A DNA stretch of 64,000 bases, taken from positions 292,501 to 356,500 of the forward strand of contig CAUYUJ010001403.1 in NCBI GenBank assembly GCA_963575745.1, written 5' to 3'. Positions 44,918 through 56,445 of the stretch are shown in pieces (the stretch's first letter is position 1; each line of letters opens with the position of its first letter). The DNA is from Prorocentrum cordatum (lineage: Eukaryota; Sar; Dinophyceae; Prorocentrales; Prorocentraceae). The notes beneath the pieces are model-generated. The model saw only the letters and a list, made by a program, of their open reading frames with translations. It was not told where the DNA came from and did not search any database. The position numbers and the translations under genes were made by a program.

Positions 44918-45000
44918 CTATCTCCTCCTCCTCCTCCTCCTCCTCCTCCTCCTCCTCCTCCTGCGCCTTCCTCCGCCTCCTCCTTCCTCCGACCCCCCCC
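44918..45000. repeat. CTC microsatellite abutting an RT relic
   Basis: TCTCCTCCTCCTCCTCCTCC at 44920-44975. Confidence 0.93.
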
Positions 45001-45239
45001 CCGAGCCCACCCGCCGCCCTCTCTCGGCCCTTCCGGGCCGCGCCCCCGCGCGTGCGCCGCGAGAGAGGTTCCCGTGCTGCGCTCAGCCCATCGAGGACCT
45101 CAAGCTCGCTTTCACGTTCTGGAAGGATCGGATCGGTCTCCCTGCCAGGGGACGAAAGGCTACAACTACCGCTATCGCTATCCCCCCCCTTCCCCTGCCC
45201 CGTGTTTCGCCTGACTGGACCTCCGGGGCGGCCCTCCCC

Positions 45240-45320
45240 GCCACGGTCAGATTCGCGTCAGGAGCTTGGCCAGAGCGCACCCCAGGAGAGGTCCAGAGAG
45301 TCGCGGTGTCGGTACAGATT
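45240..45320 (+). repeat. Dispersed repeat G (GGGAGAGGTCC), copy 1
   Basis: AGATTCGCGTC, GCGCACCCCAGGAGAGGTCC (45277) and GCGGTGTCGGTACAGA. Related copies at 50645 and 60580. Confidence 0.55.
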
Positions 45321-45499
45321 TGCTTCCACACCTCAGCGTGGGGGGCGCGGCCTCCCTCCAGCAGGGGAAGGACGAGGGCCGAGAAGGTGGGCTGTGGCGA
45401 AGCAGGAGGAGTGGGGGCGAGGAGGGAGGCGGGCGACGCCCCCCGCCGTCCTCTCTCTTCTCATCCGCCTCTGCTGTCTCCCCCTCCGCCTCCTCTCCG

Positions 45500-45561
45500 C
45501 CGCCCTCTCCTCCACCTCACTCTACTCTTACTCCTCCGCCTCCTCCTGCTCCTCCCCTCTC

Positions 45562-45593
<32 letters not shown>

Positions 45594-45644
45594 TCCTCCT
45601 CCTCCTCCTCATCCTCCTCCTCATCATCACCATCATCATCATGT
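45500..45644. repeat. CTC then ATC microsatellite abutting an RT relic
   Basis: CTCCTCCTCCTCCTCCTC (45565) passing into ATCATCACCATCATCATC (45620). Confidence 0.93.
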
Positions 45645-47060
45645 CGTTGTCGTTTCCACCGGGGGTGGTCGGAAGATGTGCTGGTGATACGGGGTTTGTG
45701 AAGCCCTGCCTTTCAGATTTAATACGTGTCTTTCCTGTCTTCAAAAGCGCCGAGGAGCTAGCAAATTGAAGCTCCAACCCAGCAAGACAGTAGTTGATCC
45801 TCTTTGGGTGGAGGTCACGCCAGAGGTAGACTATCGCATTCGCACATTTTTAGGGGCAAACATTCCCGAGTGGAGCGGTTTCAAGACCGCTGGCCAGGCG
45901 AAGTACCTAGGAGTGCAATTCGGCCCCGCGGCCACAGAGAGAGGGGTCTGGGCGGAGGCCATTCGCAAGTGGTGGAGTCGGACTTGCGACATTCCACGGA
46001 CGGCCGCGCCATCGAGTGTCAGCCTGCCTCTGTACAACAGCACCGCCCTCTCGACGCTCAGTTATCTGTCACAGCTTTTTCCATTGCCAACCGTTGTCTT
46101 GCACAAAGAAAAAATCGCTCTGCACGAAGTCCTCCGTTTGCCGCCCAGCACGTTCCGATTGATTGATTTGTGTTCTTTCAAAGCACACGACTTTGTGGCT
46201 CCCGCATCCGCGCGAATCATGCATATTGCGAGCTTGTGGAGATGCGGCGTTCACACTTTGCGAAGCTGGGATTCGCAGCTGCATGAATGGGATTCCACTG
46301 GTGCGCTGGACGCGTGGTCAATGGAGTGCACCATGCTGGAACATTGGGCACGGTTGTTTGCAACGTTTTGCGAGGCTCGCCGAGGAGCCACCCTTTTCTT
46401 CAATCCCTGTGGCTGCCTGGCGATCGGCGCATGTGGAGGCCCGTGACGAGCAAGCTAGCGCAGCGGGCGAAGACCACAAAGGAAAGGTCCAGCGTACCCT
46501 TTCATCCTCTCTGCGCGCCTCTCTTTTTCCACCTGGTTTCGAGATTACTATCGCTAAGCATTTGTCTGCGTGGGGCTTTTCTGTGTCGATTAGTGGGACG
46601 GTGGGTGAGCGGTGGGGGGAATATCTTGCGGTGCTCCGCACATTTAAGCCTGCGTGGCAGTGGAGCCTTCTCAAGACCCTCGCAGGAGGGTGGACAGCAT
46701 CTCACCGCATGCATGTCAGTGACGTGATACCCTGCATTTTTTGCTTGCAGAGAGCAGCCTGATTCTATCGCACACTATCTCATCTGCCCTGTCCTTGGTG
46801 AACTCGTTGCCCTCCCCCCTTCACCTCTTTGAACACTCGGTCCTGGCGCCGGCAACGGGTACAACTGGGCAGCGTGCGCACTCTCCCGCAGTGCCGCCAT
46901 GCGCCTCGGCGTGCTCTCCTTTCACACCTACCATAAGCTCAAGGCGACGCTGGTTCACGGAACCGCAGCGAACCCGTCAGAGCAATTTGTTGTTGTTAGC
47001 AGTTGCCGTGCACACACACCACTGACAATTAAGCGTGCGGCCAGACTGTTGCCCCCCAGG
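45645..47060 (+). pseudogene. Decayed non-LTR retrotransposon: RT C-terminal half plus zinc knuckle
   Basis: Seen: RCAGDTGFVKPCLSDLIRVF at 45674-45733 fits the ADD-box region of dinoflagellate-type LINE reverse transcriptases; the expected xADD reads CAGD (45677-45688), so one catalytic Asp is Gly. After a one-base shift at 45766-45769 the frame continues with LKLQPSKTVVDPLW, the thumb-side box KYLGVQFGP (about 45900) and a long connection domain. A second shift lies near 46440, and a third near 46750 splits a CxxC (46733-46744) from HYLIC (46773-46787), a pattern like the RT zinc-binding domain. RLGVLSFHTYHKLKATLVHG closes it near 46970. It is bounded by CTC/ATC tracts on the left and a TCA tract on the right. 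Not functional. Confidence 0.75.
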
Positions 47061-47067
47061 TACGGTC

Positions 47068-47068
47068 G

Positions 47069-47155
<87 letters not shown>

Positions 47156-47310
47156 TCGTCATCATCATCATCATCATTATCCTCCTCCTCCCCCGTTTCA
47201 GCCCTCCTCTCTTCTTGTCCTCCTCTCCTCCTCCTCCTCCCGTTACTCCTCCTCCTCCTCCCAATTCTTATCCTTTTCCTCCTCCTCCTCTTCTTGCATC
47301 TCCCCCTCTG
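47068..47310. repeat. TCA microsatellite followed by CTC tract
   Basis: About 30 uninterrupted ATC units from 47068 to 47158, then CTCCTCC runs to 47300. Directly follows the RT relic. Confidence 0.95.
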
Positions 47311-47640
47311 CAGTTGCAATATTGGCACCACTTCGCTTTCCCATGACACTGTCTGGGGGGCACGCGTGTCTCCTGCAGCACAATCCGTTCACACATAACT
47401 GTTCAGAAAGATGGTTTGAGACCTTGTGCGGATTCAATCGGAACGTTCCCGGCCTTTCAGACACAAAGCTCCCACTGCAGGTTTGACCACAGCTCAGGAT
47501 CGGCGATTTGCTCCGATCGTTCAGAATGGTGCTCTCGCATCAGCGCAGCCCACACTTCTGGATCCGATTCCGTCTTCGTCGTTGCCGCCCTCTACTTTCC
47601 CCTCCTCCGCCTTCTCCTGGTCCTCCTGCTCCTCACGGTT
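47310..47640. other. No gene supported
   Basis: Mixed sequence between the CTC tract and composite module M. Confidence 0.35.
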
Positions 47641-47644
47641 CCTC

Positions 47645-47687
47645 CTATTGGGAAGGCTTTACGGCCGGTGCCGCCGAATTGAAGGGG

Positions 47688-47779
<92 letters not shown>

Positions 47780-48270
47780 AGACGGCGGGTTCGGCGGCGG
47801 TGGCGGCGGCGGCGAGGGCGGCGGCGACGGCGCGGACGCTCTGGAGCTTTTTTTGTGGCTCTCTTGGGAGCCTAGTGGGCTGTGTTGGGGGGCCACTTGG
47901 GGGATCTTTTGGGGAGCTCCATGGCCACTTGGAGCCGCCTCGCAGTGGACATGAGGCCTCTTGGAGGCATGTGGGAAAATACGCAGCACTCCGCAACAGC
48001 AGATAAGAGTGAGGTGAGGAGGATGCTTCCGGGGGCGGGGGTCCGGGAGGAGAGGGGGGGTGAGGAGGCGGGAGGAGGGGTTCTGAGTTCCCCCTTGTCC
48101 ACAGGGGGACCCCCGTCACGGCCCCTGGGATACCCCCCGCTGCCACCCCTGGGACTTCCCCCGCTGCAACCCTCACCACCGGCAGGGAAGGGATCAAAGG
48201 GAAGAGGCTTCCCCCCAGGGGAGGAGGTGAAAGCGGTGACGGCGACGACGACGACGACTCAAACGGAAAT
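47645..48270 (+). repeat. Composite module M, copy 1
   Basis: Order: AAGGCTTTACGGCCGGTGCC (47653), a GAC run (47688-47780), CTTGGGAGCC array, CCCCTGGGA-rich pyrimidine block (48105-48170), GGGATCAAAGGGAAG (48190), GACGACGACGACTC. The same order is at 60655-61200. Confidence 0.75.
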
Positions 48271-48281
48271 GGGGACCACCA

Positions 48282-48311
48282 AGGTCATATATATATATAT
48301 ATATATATAAT
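48282..48311. repeat. TA dinucleotide tract
   Basis: CATATATATATATATATATA directly after composite module M copy 1. Confidence 0.88.
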
Positions 48312-48714
48312 ACCCCGTTCGACGGATCGGTGCATACCTACAACAATGTAAGGGGCGAGTGGGAGTGGTAGAACGTCAGATATGGCGCGTTCGTTCTCGG
48401 CTTTTGTCTCCCACTCTTCTCAGCTTTCGCTCCTGTCTTCCTCCGTTTCTGTTCTCACCCGGACGACTCTCGTATGATACACGTTCGCTCATTCATCCGC
48501 CCCTGGGCGCTGCAAGCGCCGTGGGGGGCGGATGCATGCGCCCCCCCCCTTTTCAACGCCTGGACGAGCGTGCGAATATCCACGAGGGCAATGGGCTTCC
48601 CACGCGTGTCAGCACAAGGCAACGCCAAGTTCAACGCGGCATTCGTATACAATTCCGAGCGCTATTCACAGGGGGCGGTGCTTTCAAGGAAGCGCGACGG
48701 GAAGGAGGGGGCTC

Positions 48715-48960
48715 TCGTGTGGGGTCCTTTTGGAGCCGTCTTGGAGCGTCTACGGGGCCTCTGGGGGCCCTCCTGGGCCGTCTGCGGAGCCTTGCCGGCC
48801 GCATTGGGGCCATCGTTGGCTGGGTGGGGCCCGTGTTGGGACGTATTGGGGCCATCTTGGGCGGTCCTGAGCCCGTCTCGGGGTCCTCTTGGGCTGTCTT
48901 GGGCGTCTCTGGGGCCATCCCGAGGCCGGCTGGAACCGTCGTGGGGCCCTCCTGAAGGTC
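48715..48960 (+). repeat. CTTGG-type array, short block
   Basis: GCCGTCTTGGAGCGTCT-type units, more diverged than elsewhere. Confidence 0.7.
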
Positions 48961-48964
48961 TCTT

Positions 48965-50130
48965 GACCCGTCTCGTGAGTCTGAACGAGTTTGCCAAACA
49001 TGCAGGTTTTCCATTGGGAATGTGCGATTATTCATTTGTTGGGACCCTCGCGGGGAGGTCATCGGGGCGCCTTCGTGTGGCGTATTGGAGGCTCCGAGGG
49101 CGGTCTTGAAGCCATGTCTGGACGACTGGGTGCCATCGGAGATGGTCGAGGACCCCCTGGGACGCATGCCGACTCCATGCGGGCCGCCCAGGACCATCTC
49201 TGAGGCGGCCCAGCCGCCAGTCCAAGCTGGCGCATTTCGTATGCCCCCATACCCCCCGCCAGACCGGCTGGACGGAGCCTCCCAGGGAGGGGTTTGGGGA
49301 GGGGTAACAGTCTCACACGCCGTAGACCCCAAGGGGTCGGCGGACTTATGCAGCTTCGTACATACATGTGCGCTGCCTTCATCCAAGCGATGTTCGTTTG
49401 CTGCACGACCGTTCGCTCCTCGACCGTCGAGGATGGAGAATTCGAGGCATAGGGAGCTTCTGGCCTTTTCTCTGACGTCCAGAGGCCTCGGGATGCCCAG
49501 AAGGACCTCATGTAGCCTTCTGAAGCATTTGAGAGCGTCCATTATTGCTCTCGTCCGCACTGTTCCAGCAAGGAGGAAAGATGGCCTGAGGGGAACACGC
49601 CTTGACGTTCTTCAATGTTGGAACTCTCGGGAGCTTGCAACCAGCCCCAGATGACACAGGATGAAGAAGTGGCCCGGGGAAAGCCATGGATCTAGTACAC
49701 GTTGCCCTCATGACCATCTTTGCTCGTACCAGTTGTTTTTTCCCGCCCACCTTCCACACGTGATCCCTCCTTGTCCTATCGTCCCCTCCGTCCTCTTCCA
49801 ACGGCGGACGCTTTGTCCCGCGCTGCCTGGAGCACAGCGAACGGGAGCCAGCAGACACCTCCGCCGTCCTTCCCTCAGGGTGGGGTGGTTCCCCCGGGGG
49901 TGGCCACACGTCTACGACGGCGACCACCCCCAGGGGGGAGGGGCCAGGCAGCCGGAGCCTGCTCCTCCTCCGGCCCCTTCGCCGCAGCGAGTTATCGGCG
50001 AGGGGGTCACCTCACTGTCCCTTGACAAGCTTGTATAATTCGGTGTATGCCACGTGTGGGGCTTTGATATGCTCCACATGCTTCTCCCGTTTCCTCTTCC
50101 ACTCGCTCGCCCCCTCGGCAGAGCCATGCC
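48965..50130. other. No certain gene
   Basis: Frames of 100-300 codons occur on both strands because stops are rare; none shows a motif. The 309-codon minus frame (48631-49560) runs into the CTTGG array and is rejected. Confidence 0.35.
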
Positions 50131-50134
50131 GATC

Positions 50135-50345
50135 TTCTTGTCGCGCCCGGCGGCGGCGCCCGACGAGAAGCCACGGGCGGGAGGCCCTACCCGGCTCCAG
50201 CGCTGCCCCTTCCAGCGGGCGGGCAGGACCTTAAGCGCTGCGTGGACGCCATTGCCACGCCGCTGGAGGCCGAGGAGCTCATGCAGGACATGAGGCCCGG
50301 CAAGGGTGGGTCGGCCACGCGCAGTGGGCGGTAGGGGGAAGGGGG
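50135..50345 (+). CDS. Possible exon ending in an LMQDMRPGK motif
   Basis: Seen: one + frame reads GGQDLKRCVDAIATPLEAEE then LMQDMRPGKGG, with helix-like composition that stands out from the surrounding GC-rich repeats. Upstream it is Pro/Ala-rich. A GT donor is possible at AAGG|GTGGGT near 50305. The exon end and following bases are tandemly duplicated (50283-50470). No family is recognised and no start is clear. Confidence 0.25.
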
Positions 50346-50470
50346 GAGGCTTCTTAGAAGCACCCGTGCTTTTTAGAGGACATGCAGCCTGGCGAGGGCG
50401 GGTCGGCCACGCGCAGAGGGGGTAGGGGGTTGGGGGACGGCTTCTTCGAAGCTCCCCTGCTTCTTAGAAG
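50283..50470 (+). repeat. About 93 bp tandem duplication
   Basis: GGGTCGGCCACGCGCAG at 50306 and 50400; each copy begins with GGACATG and ends near TGCTTYTTAGA. The left copy overlaps the possible exon end. Confidence 0.7.
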
Positions 50471-50644
50471 GCGCGGGCCCTGTCTATAGACGTAGGGCCG
50501 GCGCCTCCTACGAAGCGGGCCAGTGCGTCCCCGACCCCACCCCCCCGTACCGACGCGGCCCCCGTCGGTACGATCGGAATTAGCTTCCGCTGCCCGTGCC
50601 TCGTGTTGGACCTCTGGGCCTCCTGGGGGACCCTCGTCGCCGAG

Positions 50645-50725
50645 GCTAGGATTCGCCGGAAGATTCCTGTCAGATCCCACACCCGGAGAGGTCCGTGGAG
50701 CAGCGGTATCGGTATACCTTTTGGG
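50645..50725 (+). repeat. Dispersed repeat G, copy 2
   Basis: GGATTCGCCGG, CACACCCGGAGAGGTCCGTG (50678) and AGCGGTATCGGTATAC. Confidence 0.55.
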
Positions 50726-50729
50726 GTCC

Positions 50730-52070
50730 CCACTCGACGCGGCGGCGACCCCAGCGCGGGCGTTCAGGATTGAACGCCGCTGGAGTCCCAGAACCGGCCC
50801 ATGTGGAACGATCCGGCTAGCGAAAAGCCGCCGATCGTTGAGGGTTGAACTTCCCACGCGGCGTCAGGGACCAGCGCGGGGTCCGTCACGACGCGAACCT
50901 GCCTTACGGAAAGGAGGGGGGCGAAGATTGACAGCGGTTCTCGTCCACTTTGCACTTTGGGCAGAGCTCGCTGTCGGCGTCGCCGCGGATGCTGATCGTT
51001 GGAGGCGCAAGGTTACCTGTCCACCTCGTCCGCCGTACGTTCTGTTTTTTTGTTTGTTTTCTCTCTCTCTCTCTATATCTCTCTCTTTGTCTGCTCCCCC
51101 CTCCCCGCTCCACCCTTTTTTCTCCTCCCGCCCCGTCCTACCGCTCCCCCAGTGTCCTCGCGCCCCCCATCCTCCCGCAAAACGGCACATGAAGCTCCCT
51201 CACCCAAACAACTGAAACACAACTACCTCCCAGAGCACCTTCCTCTATCGCGGCCCCTTATCCTGCTCCTGTCCTTGCCCTTCCCCCCTTTCTGCCCCTC
51301 CCGCCTTGATGATGCGCAGCTGCCACCAAGCCAGTGAAAGCGGATAAGTGGTGGTAGGGGAACGCACGGTAGGTTCATGCGGCGACGGCACGCCAGCGCC
51401 GGCGAAGGCGTTCCAGGTTGAATTTCGCATGGCAGAAGACGCGGAAGCACTGAGGGGCCCGGTAACGCCACAGGACGCGACGGGGCCACGACCGGTTCAA
51501 GCTTGCACGATCGAGGCGGAGTCAGAGTTTTTTTTGCGCGCGGCGACGCCGCACGAACCAACTGTTCGTTGCCCTCGCCCTGATCTCCCCCACCCACTCC
51601 TGCCTCCCTCCTCCTGCTCCTGCCTGTAGGCCGCAGACAGCCACAAAGAAACCGCTGATGCGAGCACCGCTAGGATCCTGCTCAGTGGTCGCCCCCCCTC
51701 CTTCTATCCCCTCCTTCCCCCCTCCCACTCCTCAGCCTTCGTACCCTCCCTCTCCCTGCGTGCGACGTCACTTGTGTTTTGGCGATTTCGTGGGCTGTGT
51801 TCGTTTCGATCTCGTTTTGCAGCAGCACGAGCACGTAAACAATACCTTTCAGGTCAAGCCCTGCCTTCTCCATGTGCTACTTCCTTGCTCGCCGAGCCAC
51901 GCCCCCGCCGCCCTCACCCCCGTCCCGCCGCCGAGTGCCGCCACGGAGATGCTGGAGAAGCAGCAGCGGATTGTGGTGTTGCCCTGAGGCACTCCCCAGA
52001 CCTCCGAACTCGTTCGGCAATGGGGGGCCGCAGCGGCGACGGCGAGGGAGGGAAGGAAAGGGAGTAAGGA
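50730..52070. other. No certain gene; TC run and CCTCC tracts
   Basis: TCTCTCTCTCTCTATATCTC at 51060. A short minus frame near 51735-51873 (MEKAGLDLKGIVYVLVLLQN...) looks protein-like but is too short to support alone. Confidence 0.35.
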
Positions 52071-52075
52071 GAGCA

Positions 52076-52120
52076 GGAGGAGGAGGAGGAGGAGGAGGAG
52101 GAGGAGGAGCAGGAGATGGA
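52076..52120. repeat. GGA microsatellite
   Basis: GGAGGAGGAGGAGGAGGAGG. Confidence 0.93.
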
Positions 52121-52347
52121 GGGAATGGAGGGGAAGGAGGTGGGGAGGGCCTCGCCCACATCCATTTTATCCATCTTGCGCCCTGAGGTTCTCAGATGTC
52201 CGAAGCTCAGGTGGCATCCGTTCTCCCTCAGGTCAGGGGGGCATTTCAATGTCTGTTTCGAGGTGCATGATTGACGCGGCTTACAACAAGAACAGCAGCA
52301 ACAACAACCACAACAACCGCAACCACAACAACATGATGTTGTGAATG

Positions 52348-53200
52348 GTGGATTGGGATCAGGCGCTCGGCAGACACAACACTACAGATATGCGCGACGC
52401 TTTACAACGATGTGGGTTTCCCTCGGACATTGTGGCCATGGTTGAAGCTATCCCTTCCGAGCGCTATTTCACCATCGTGGGGTAAACGGGGGACTCCACA
52501 AAGAAAGAAGGCATATGGCAGGCATCGCGCAGAGATGCCCATGATCCACTTACTTACTGCAGTACAGACCACTGTGTTGCACGATGCTTTGGGGGCCATC
52601 AGCTTCGAGGACGAGTCAGCCTATTTGGTGACACGAGGCATCTATCAGGATAGATGTTTGGAACATGCTTAACGGTGCGGTTGGACAAACAAGTGTACAA
52701 CTGGTATCGACTCACGGACAACTGTACAATTGGAAACAAGGCTGTGGAAATTCACATGGTATTGCAGATTCATGCTTCAACTAATGTTATCGTATAGTTG
52801 TTCTGTCTGATGGTGGTCTGTCCAAAGCTGTCCGTGAAGTTGTGTGTTTGGGTGGGATGGTGTTTTGCGATGTTAAGGGAACGGCCGATTTCAATTGCCG
52901 ATTGGGGGAAGCGCATGGCATATTCGGCAAATTTGCTTTGAATCGGTCGCACGCCGCTTATTGATGAAACCAACAACTCAATGTGTAATGCAGTATGGTT
53001 GTGAATAAGCTGTTATACTCGCTCGACCCCGTTCGGTTGTTGAAGGCTGGCACATCGAAACTCGTGGCGTTCCACTGCCGCTGCCTTCGCCGCATCCTGG
53101 GCATTTCACATTCACCCTGTTTGCGGGTAAACAAGTCGAATGTCTTGAAAATAAATAGCGACAACACATTATCTCAGCTTCCGCTTGAGAGACAATAGAA
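52348..53200 (+). pseudogene. Decayed non-LTR retrotransposon reverse transcriptase
   Basis: Seen: from 52348 one frame reads VDWDQALGRHNTTDMRDAL followed by QRCGFPSDIVAMVEAI, an RT motif-A block (the usual LDWxxAFD form), ending at TAA near 52485. The next frame holds RHRAEMPMIHLLTAVQTTVL (GIRQGCPLSP-like box) and EDESAYLV where YADDTLLI is expected. After a poorly conserved stretch comes CLGGMVFCDVKGTADFNCRL at 52845 (the YLG box), then LLYSLDPVRLLKAG and HCRCLRRILGI near 53010-53110, the C-terminal connection region. At least three frame changes and stops show a dead copy. Box order is correct, so this is one element and not scattered pieces. Confidence 0.78.
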
Positions 53201-53640
53201 ATGTTACCCCCAGGGGTGCTTCAGTGCACCTTCATCCTTGGTGCGTCTGTGTTCATGTAATCTGGACGGTACCCAAGCTGTGGGACATAGGCGGCGCGGC
53301 TAGCCCAGACAGCATTGGGTTTCTTAAGTGTTCGAGATGACGCAGCACATGCGAAGCCCGCTGTCCTCGCCTTCCCCCCTTACTTTGTGTTTTCCCTATT
53401 GTTGCACCTCGCAGTCGTGCTGTTCCTAATTTTCTGCTTCGCGGTCGTGATGCGCACCGTTGCCTGCTTCACTGTCGTGGGGGCGCTCCGCGTCCTCGCT
53501 CTCTGTTGTGGCTGTTCTGAAGAGTTGACAATCGCGCGCTTTCCCGCCCACGCGCCCTCCCTGATGCACGGCTCATTTGAGATGGCCCCGAGGTGGCCCA
53601 GGACATCCGAGCATTATTGTGCCTCAGGGTGCGTGTCAGG
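53200..53640. other. No gene supported
   Basis: Follows the 52.3 kb RT relic. A + frame from 53315 has a hydrophobic stretch (FVFSLLLHLAVVLFLIFCFA) but no recognised family. Confidence 0.35.
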
Positions 53641-54245
53641 AGGAGGGGAAGGAGTCAGGGAGGGAGTATGTAGCAGGGAGGACGATGGTGGGGGGGCGGT
53701 GGAGGGAAGAAGGGGGGATGCAGGAGCAGCAGCTGGACGGCGTCGCAGGGCCTTCGCGGGTTGATGCGGCTCGAGGCTGCAGGGATTCAGATTCGGCGGT
53801 TGTCCAGGAGGGGCCGGACCTCGGGTGCGACGGTGACGACGACGATTGACTGAGAGGGAGGAAGGAGGAGGAGTGAGGGAAGAGGTATGAGGGAGGAAGC
53901 AAGGAGGAAGGATGGAGTGGACGGGAGGGAGAGGGAGAGAGGAAGGGAGACAGTGAGGAATTAAATGTCTCTGGAATCGTGCGGCAGGTTTTCGGCGACG
54001 TCCGCAGGTTCCAAAAGTGTCTAGAGGAGCAGGAGGAAGGCGGAGGAAGAGAGGAATGATGAAGGAGGGAAAAGGAGGGAAGAAAGAGGAAGAGTGGTGA
54101 AGGTGGTGAAAGTTCGTACTGCGTTCAGCCAGTACAGAAGGCGTTCGTAAGAATATCGATTGATGTTGAGGGTTTCCAGGCGAGGAGGGGGAGGATGCGC
54201 ATGAGGCAATAGAGGGAGGAGGGAGGGAGGGAGGGAGAAAAGAGT
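53640..54245. repeat. Purine-rich GGA/GGGA tract
   Basis: GAGGGAGGAAGGAGG-type sequence, with GGGAGGGAGGGAGGGAG at 54218. Confidence 0.8.
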
Positions 54246-54564
54246 GGTTTCTAGGGTGTTGCTTTGGGTTCGTTGGATTCTGGATGATCTGGATAATTGT
54301 CAGGGGTCTCTAGAGGAGGGAGTGGATGAGAAAGACAATGCTTCGTTGATGTACATGCTTTCGGAGGTTCTGCTGGGTTGGCCATTCCTTCTTGTGATCC
54401 CTTGAACTGTTTGGAGATTATGCCGCGGCCGACTTGTTGCATGGCACCCCGATGCGCCAGGGCCCCCCGCTCACCAACTGGTCTCTCGTGTGTTATTTCG
54501 CTGCTCCTTGAGGTGCTTCACCCACGGCATTCTCCTCTTTTTTCGGCTGCGAGCGAGGGGGTTG

Positions 54565-54760
54565 CAGTGAGAAGGACAGGGCCTTCTCAGAAGGCGGCGG
54601 GCTCAGAAGCCCTCGCGCCTTCTGAGAAGTTTGTTCTGTCGTCGGGGAAGCTTTAGAAAACTTCTCAGAAGGCTGGGGGACTTCCGCACCTTCTGGGAAG
54701 GCCTTCTTCTCTTCACCCCCCCCTCGCTCGCGCCGATCTTCCCTCACAGGACATGGCTCG
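54565..54760. repeat. CCTTCTCAGAAGG palindromic element, copy 1
   Basis: Contains GGCCTTCTCAGAAGGCGG (54579), CCTTCTGAGAAG, CTTCTCAGAAGGCTGGGG and CTTCTCTTCACCCCCCCCT. Related copies at 59030, 60115 and 62985. Confidence 0.65.
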
Positions 54761-54764
54761 TTGC

Positions 54765-55420
54765 TTGAATCCGACTGTGACCGCCCGGCTCCCCCAGCGG
54801 CCTCAAGGCCTCAGTGGGCGGCTGTCCAGGCTGCCGCGCCCGCCCCGCGCGCGCCTCTCCCGTGCCGTGGTTCGCGGCTTCCTCGGAGCGCTGGCTCTCC
54901 TTTTTCGGGATGGCGTGCTCGTGCCGATCCGCCCCTGGCCTCGTCTTTGGAGCGTGTGGGGGGGCCTCTCCTTCGCCGCGCTGGGCTTGCCCACGCTCTG
55001 GGCTTTGTGCCCGCGCATGCTGGGGACCGTGTCTTGGGCAGTGCCGCCAGCCATGCTCCCCCTCGGACTGCACCCGGAAGGGGAGATTCTCGCGCCCCGA
55101 GGAGTCCCGGCCCGTCGGGCTCGTGGCCGTATCCTGGCCTATCGTGTTCAGCGTGGCTTCTGCAGGGCTTTGATGATCACGAGGGCATTGTTCCCATGCA
55201 CCTCCAGGTCGAATCGGAGGTCACGCTGGCTGTCGAGCATCTGTCGTGCACTGCCACTGCAGGACTGCAGCTTCTTCTAGGGCTCGTGGATGGTCGGTTT
55301 TCAGCAACCGTGTGCTTTCCCCGCGGCTATCCCACGCGGTTGGCGGCCGAGGGCATAGCGATCTCGATATGTGACGCCCGGCGACGTCGACGAAAACGAA
55401 TCTTGCCAGAGTAGCGAGGC
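54765..55420. other. GC-rich stretch with open frames, coding doubtful
   Basis: A + frame (54761-55414) ends GFDDHEGIVPMHLQVESEVT and TLAVEHLSCTATAGLQLLLG, which looks exon-like, but no family is recognised and it runs toward the GGA tract. Confidence 0.25.
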
Positions 55421-55459
55421 TATTCTGCTCAGATGGATTCGGGAAGGCAGATGTCCATG

Positions 55460-56445
55460 TGGCACTGACCTCTACGAGGAGGAAAAGTAGGAGGGACGAG
55501 AGGACGGAGGGATGAGCCCGAGGAGGATGGGGAGGATACTGATGAGGAGGAGAAAAGGAGAATAGGAGAAGGATATTTACTGACATCAACACGAGGAAGT
55601 GGAGGAGACATATGATGAGGGAGTAGATAATGAGAATCGAGTAACTCGGAGGAAGAGGAGGAGGAGGAGGAGGAGGAGGAGGATCATAAGGAGGAACATA
55701 AGGACGAGAAACTTGAGGAATAGGAGGAGGAGGAGGAGGAGGAGGACAAGGACGATAATGAGCAGGAGGAGGAGCACGGAGGCGGAAGAGGAGGCGGAGG
55801 AGGAGGAGGAAGAGAAGGAGGGGGAGGAGGAGGAGGAGGAGGAGGAGGAGGAGGAGGAGGGAGGAGGAGGGGAGGGGAGGAGAAGGAGGAGGAGGAGGAG
55901 GTGGAGGAGGAGGAGAGGGAGGCGAAGGGGGAGGAGGAAAACGAGGAGGAGGAGGAGGAGGCTTCCCCTCCTGTGCAGGTCTCCGCCTGGGCCTCGAGGG
56001 GTGAGGCCTCGGCTCGGCGGCCGCGCGCACCGCTTGTGGGGCGTGCCCGGAACGGGGATTGGCCCCGCACTGTCTGGCGGAGGGATCGAGTTTCGAGGAG
56101 GGCGGCGGGAGGGGGGGGAAGCTTCGAGGTTCGAGGTTCCAGGAGGGAGGAGGACGATGAGGGGGATGAAGCAGCAGGAGGAGGAGGAGAAGAAGGAGCT
56201 GAAGGAGAAGGAGGATGACTAGCATGAGTATGCGGAGGAGGAGGAGGAGGAGCACGGAGGAGGAGGAGCACGGAAGTGGAGGAGGAGGAGGAGGAAGAAG
56301 AATGAGCGAGAAGGAAAGAGAGAGGAGAAGGAGAAGGGAAGAGGAGGAAGAGGAGGAGGAGGAGGAGGACGAGGAGGAGGAGGAGGAGGGACGAGGAGGG
56401 ACAAGGAAGGAGAAGGAAGAAAATGAGAGCTAAGGAGGTGGATAA
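55460..56445. repeat. GGA microsatellite complex
   Basis: Long GGAGGAGGA stretches at 55640-55700, 55720-55965 and 56160-56400 around a short GC-rich island (55970-56120). Confidence 0.95.

Noticed and set aside
48631-49560. 309-codon minus frame as a gene
   Set aside because: Half of it is the reverse of a CTTGG array and the rest shows no motif.
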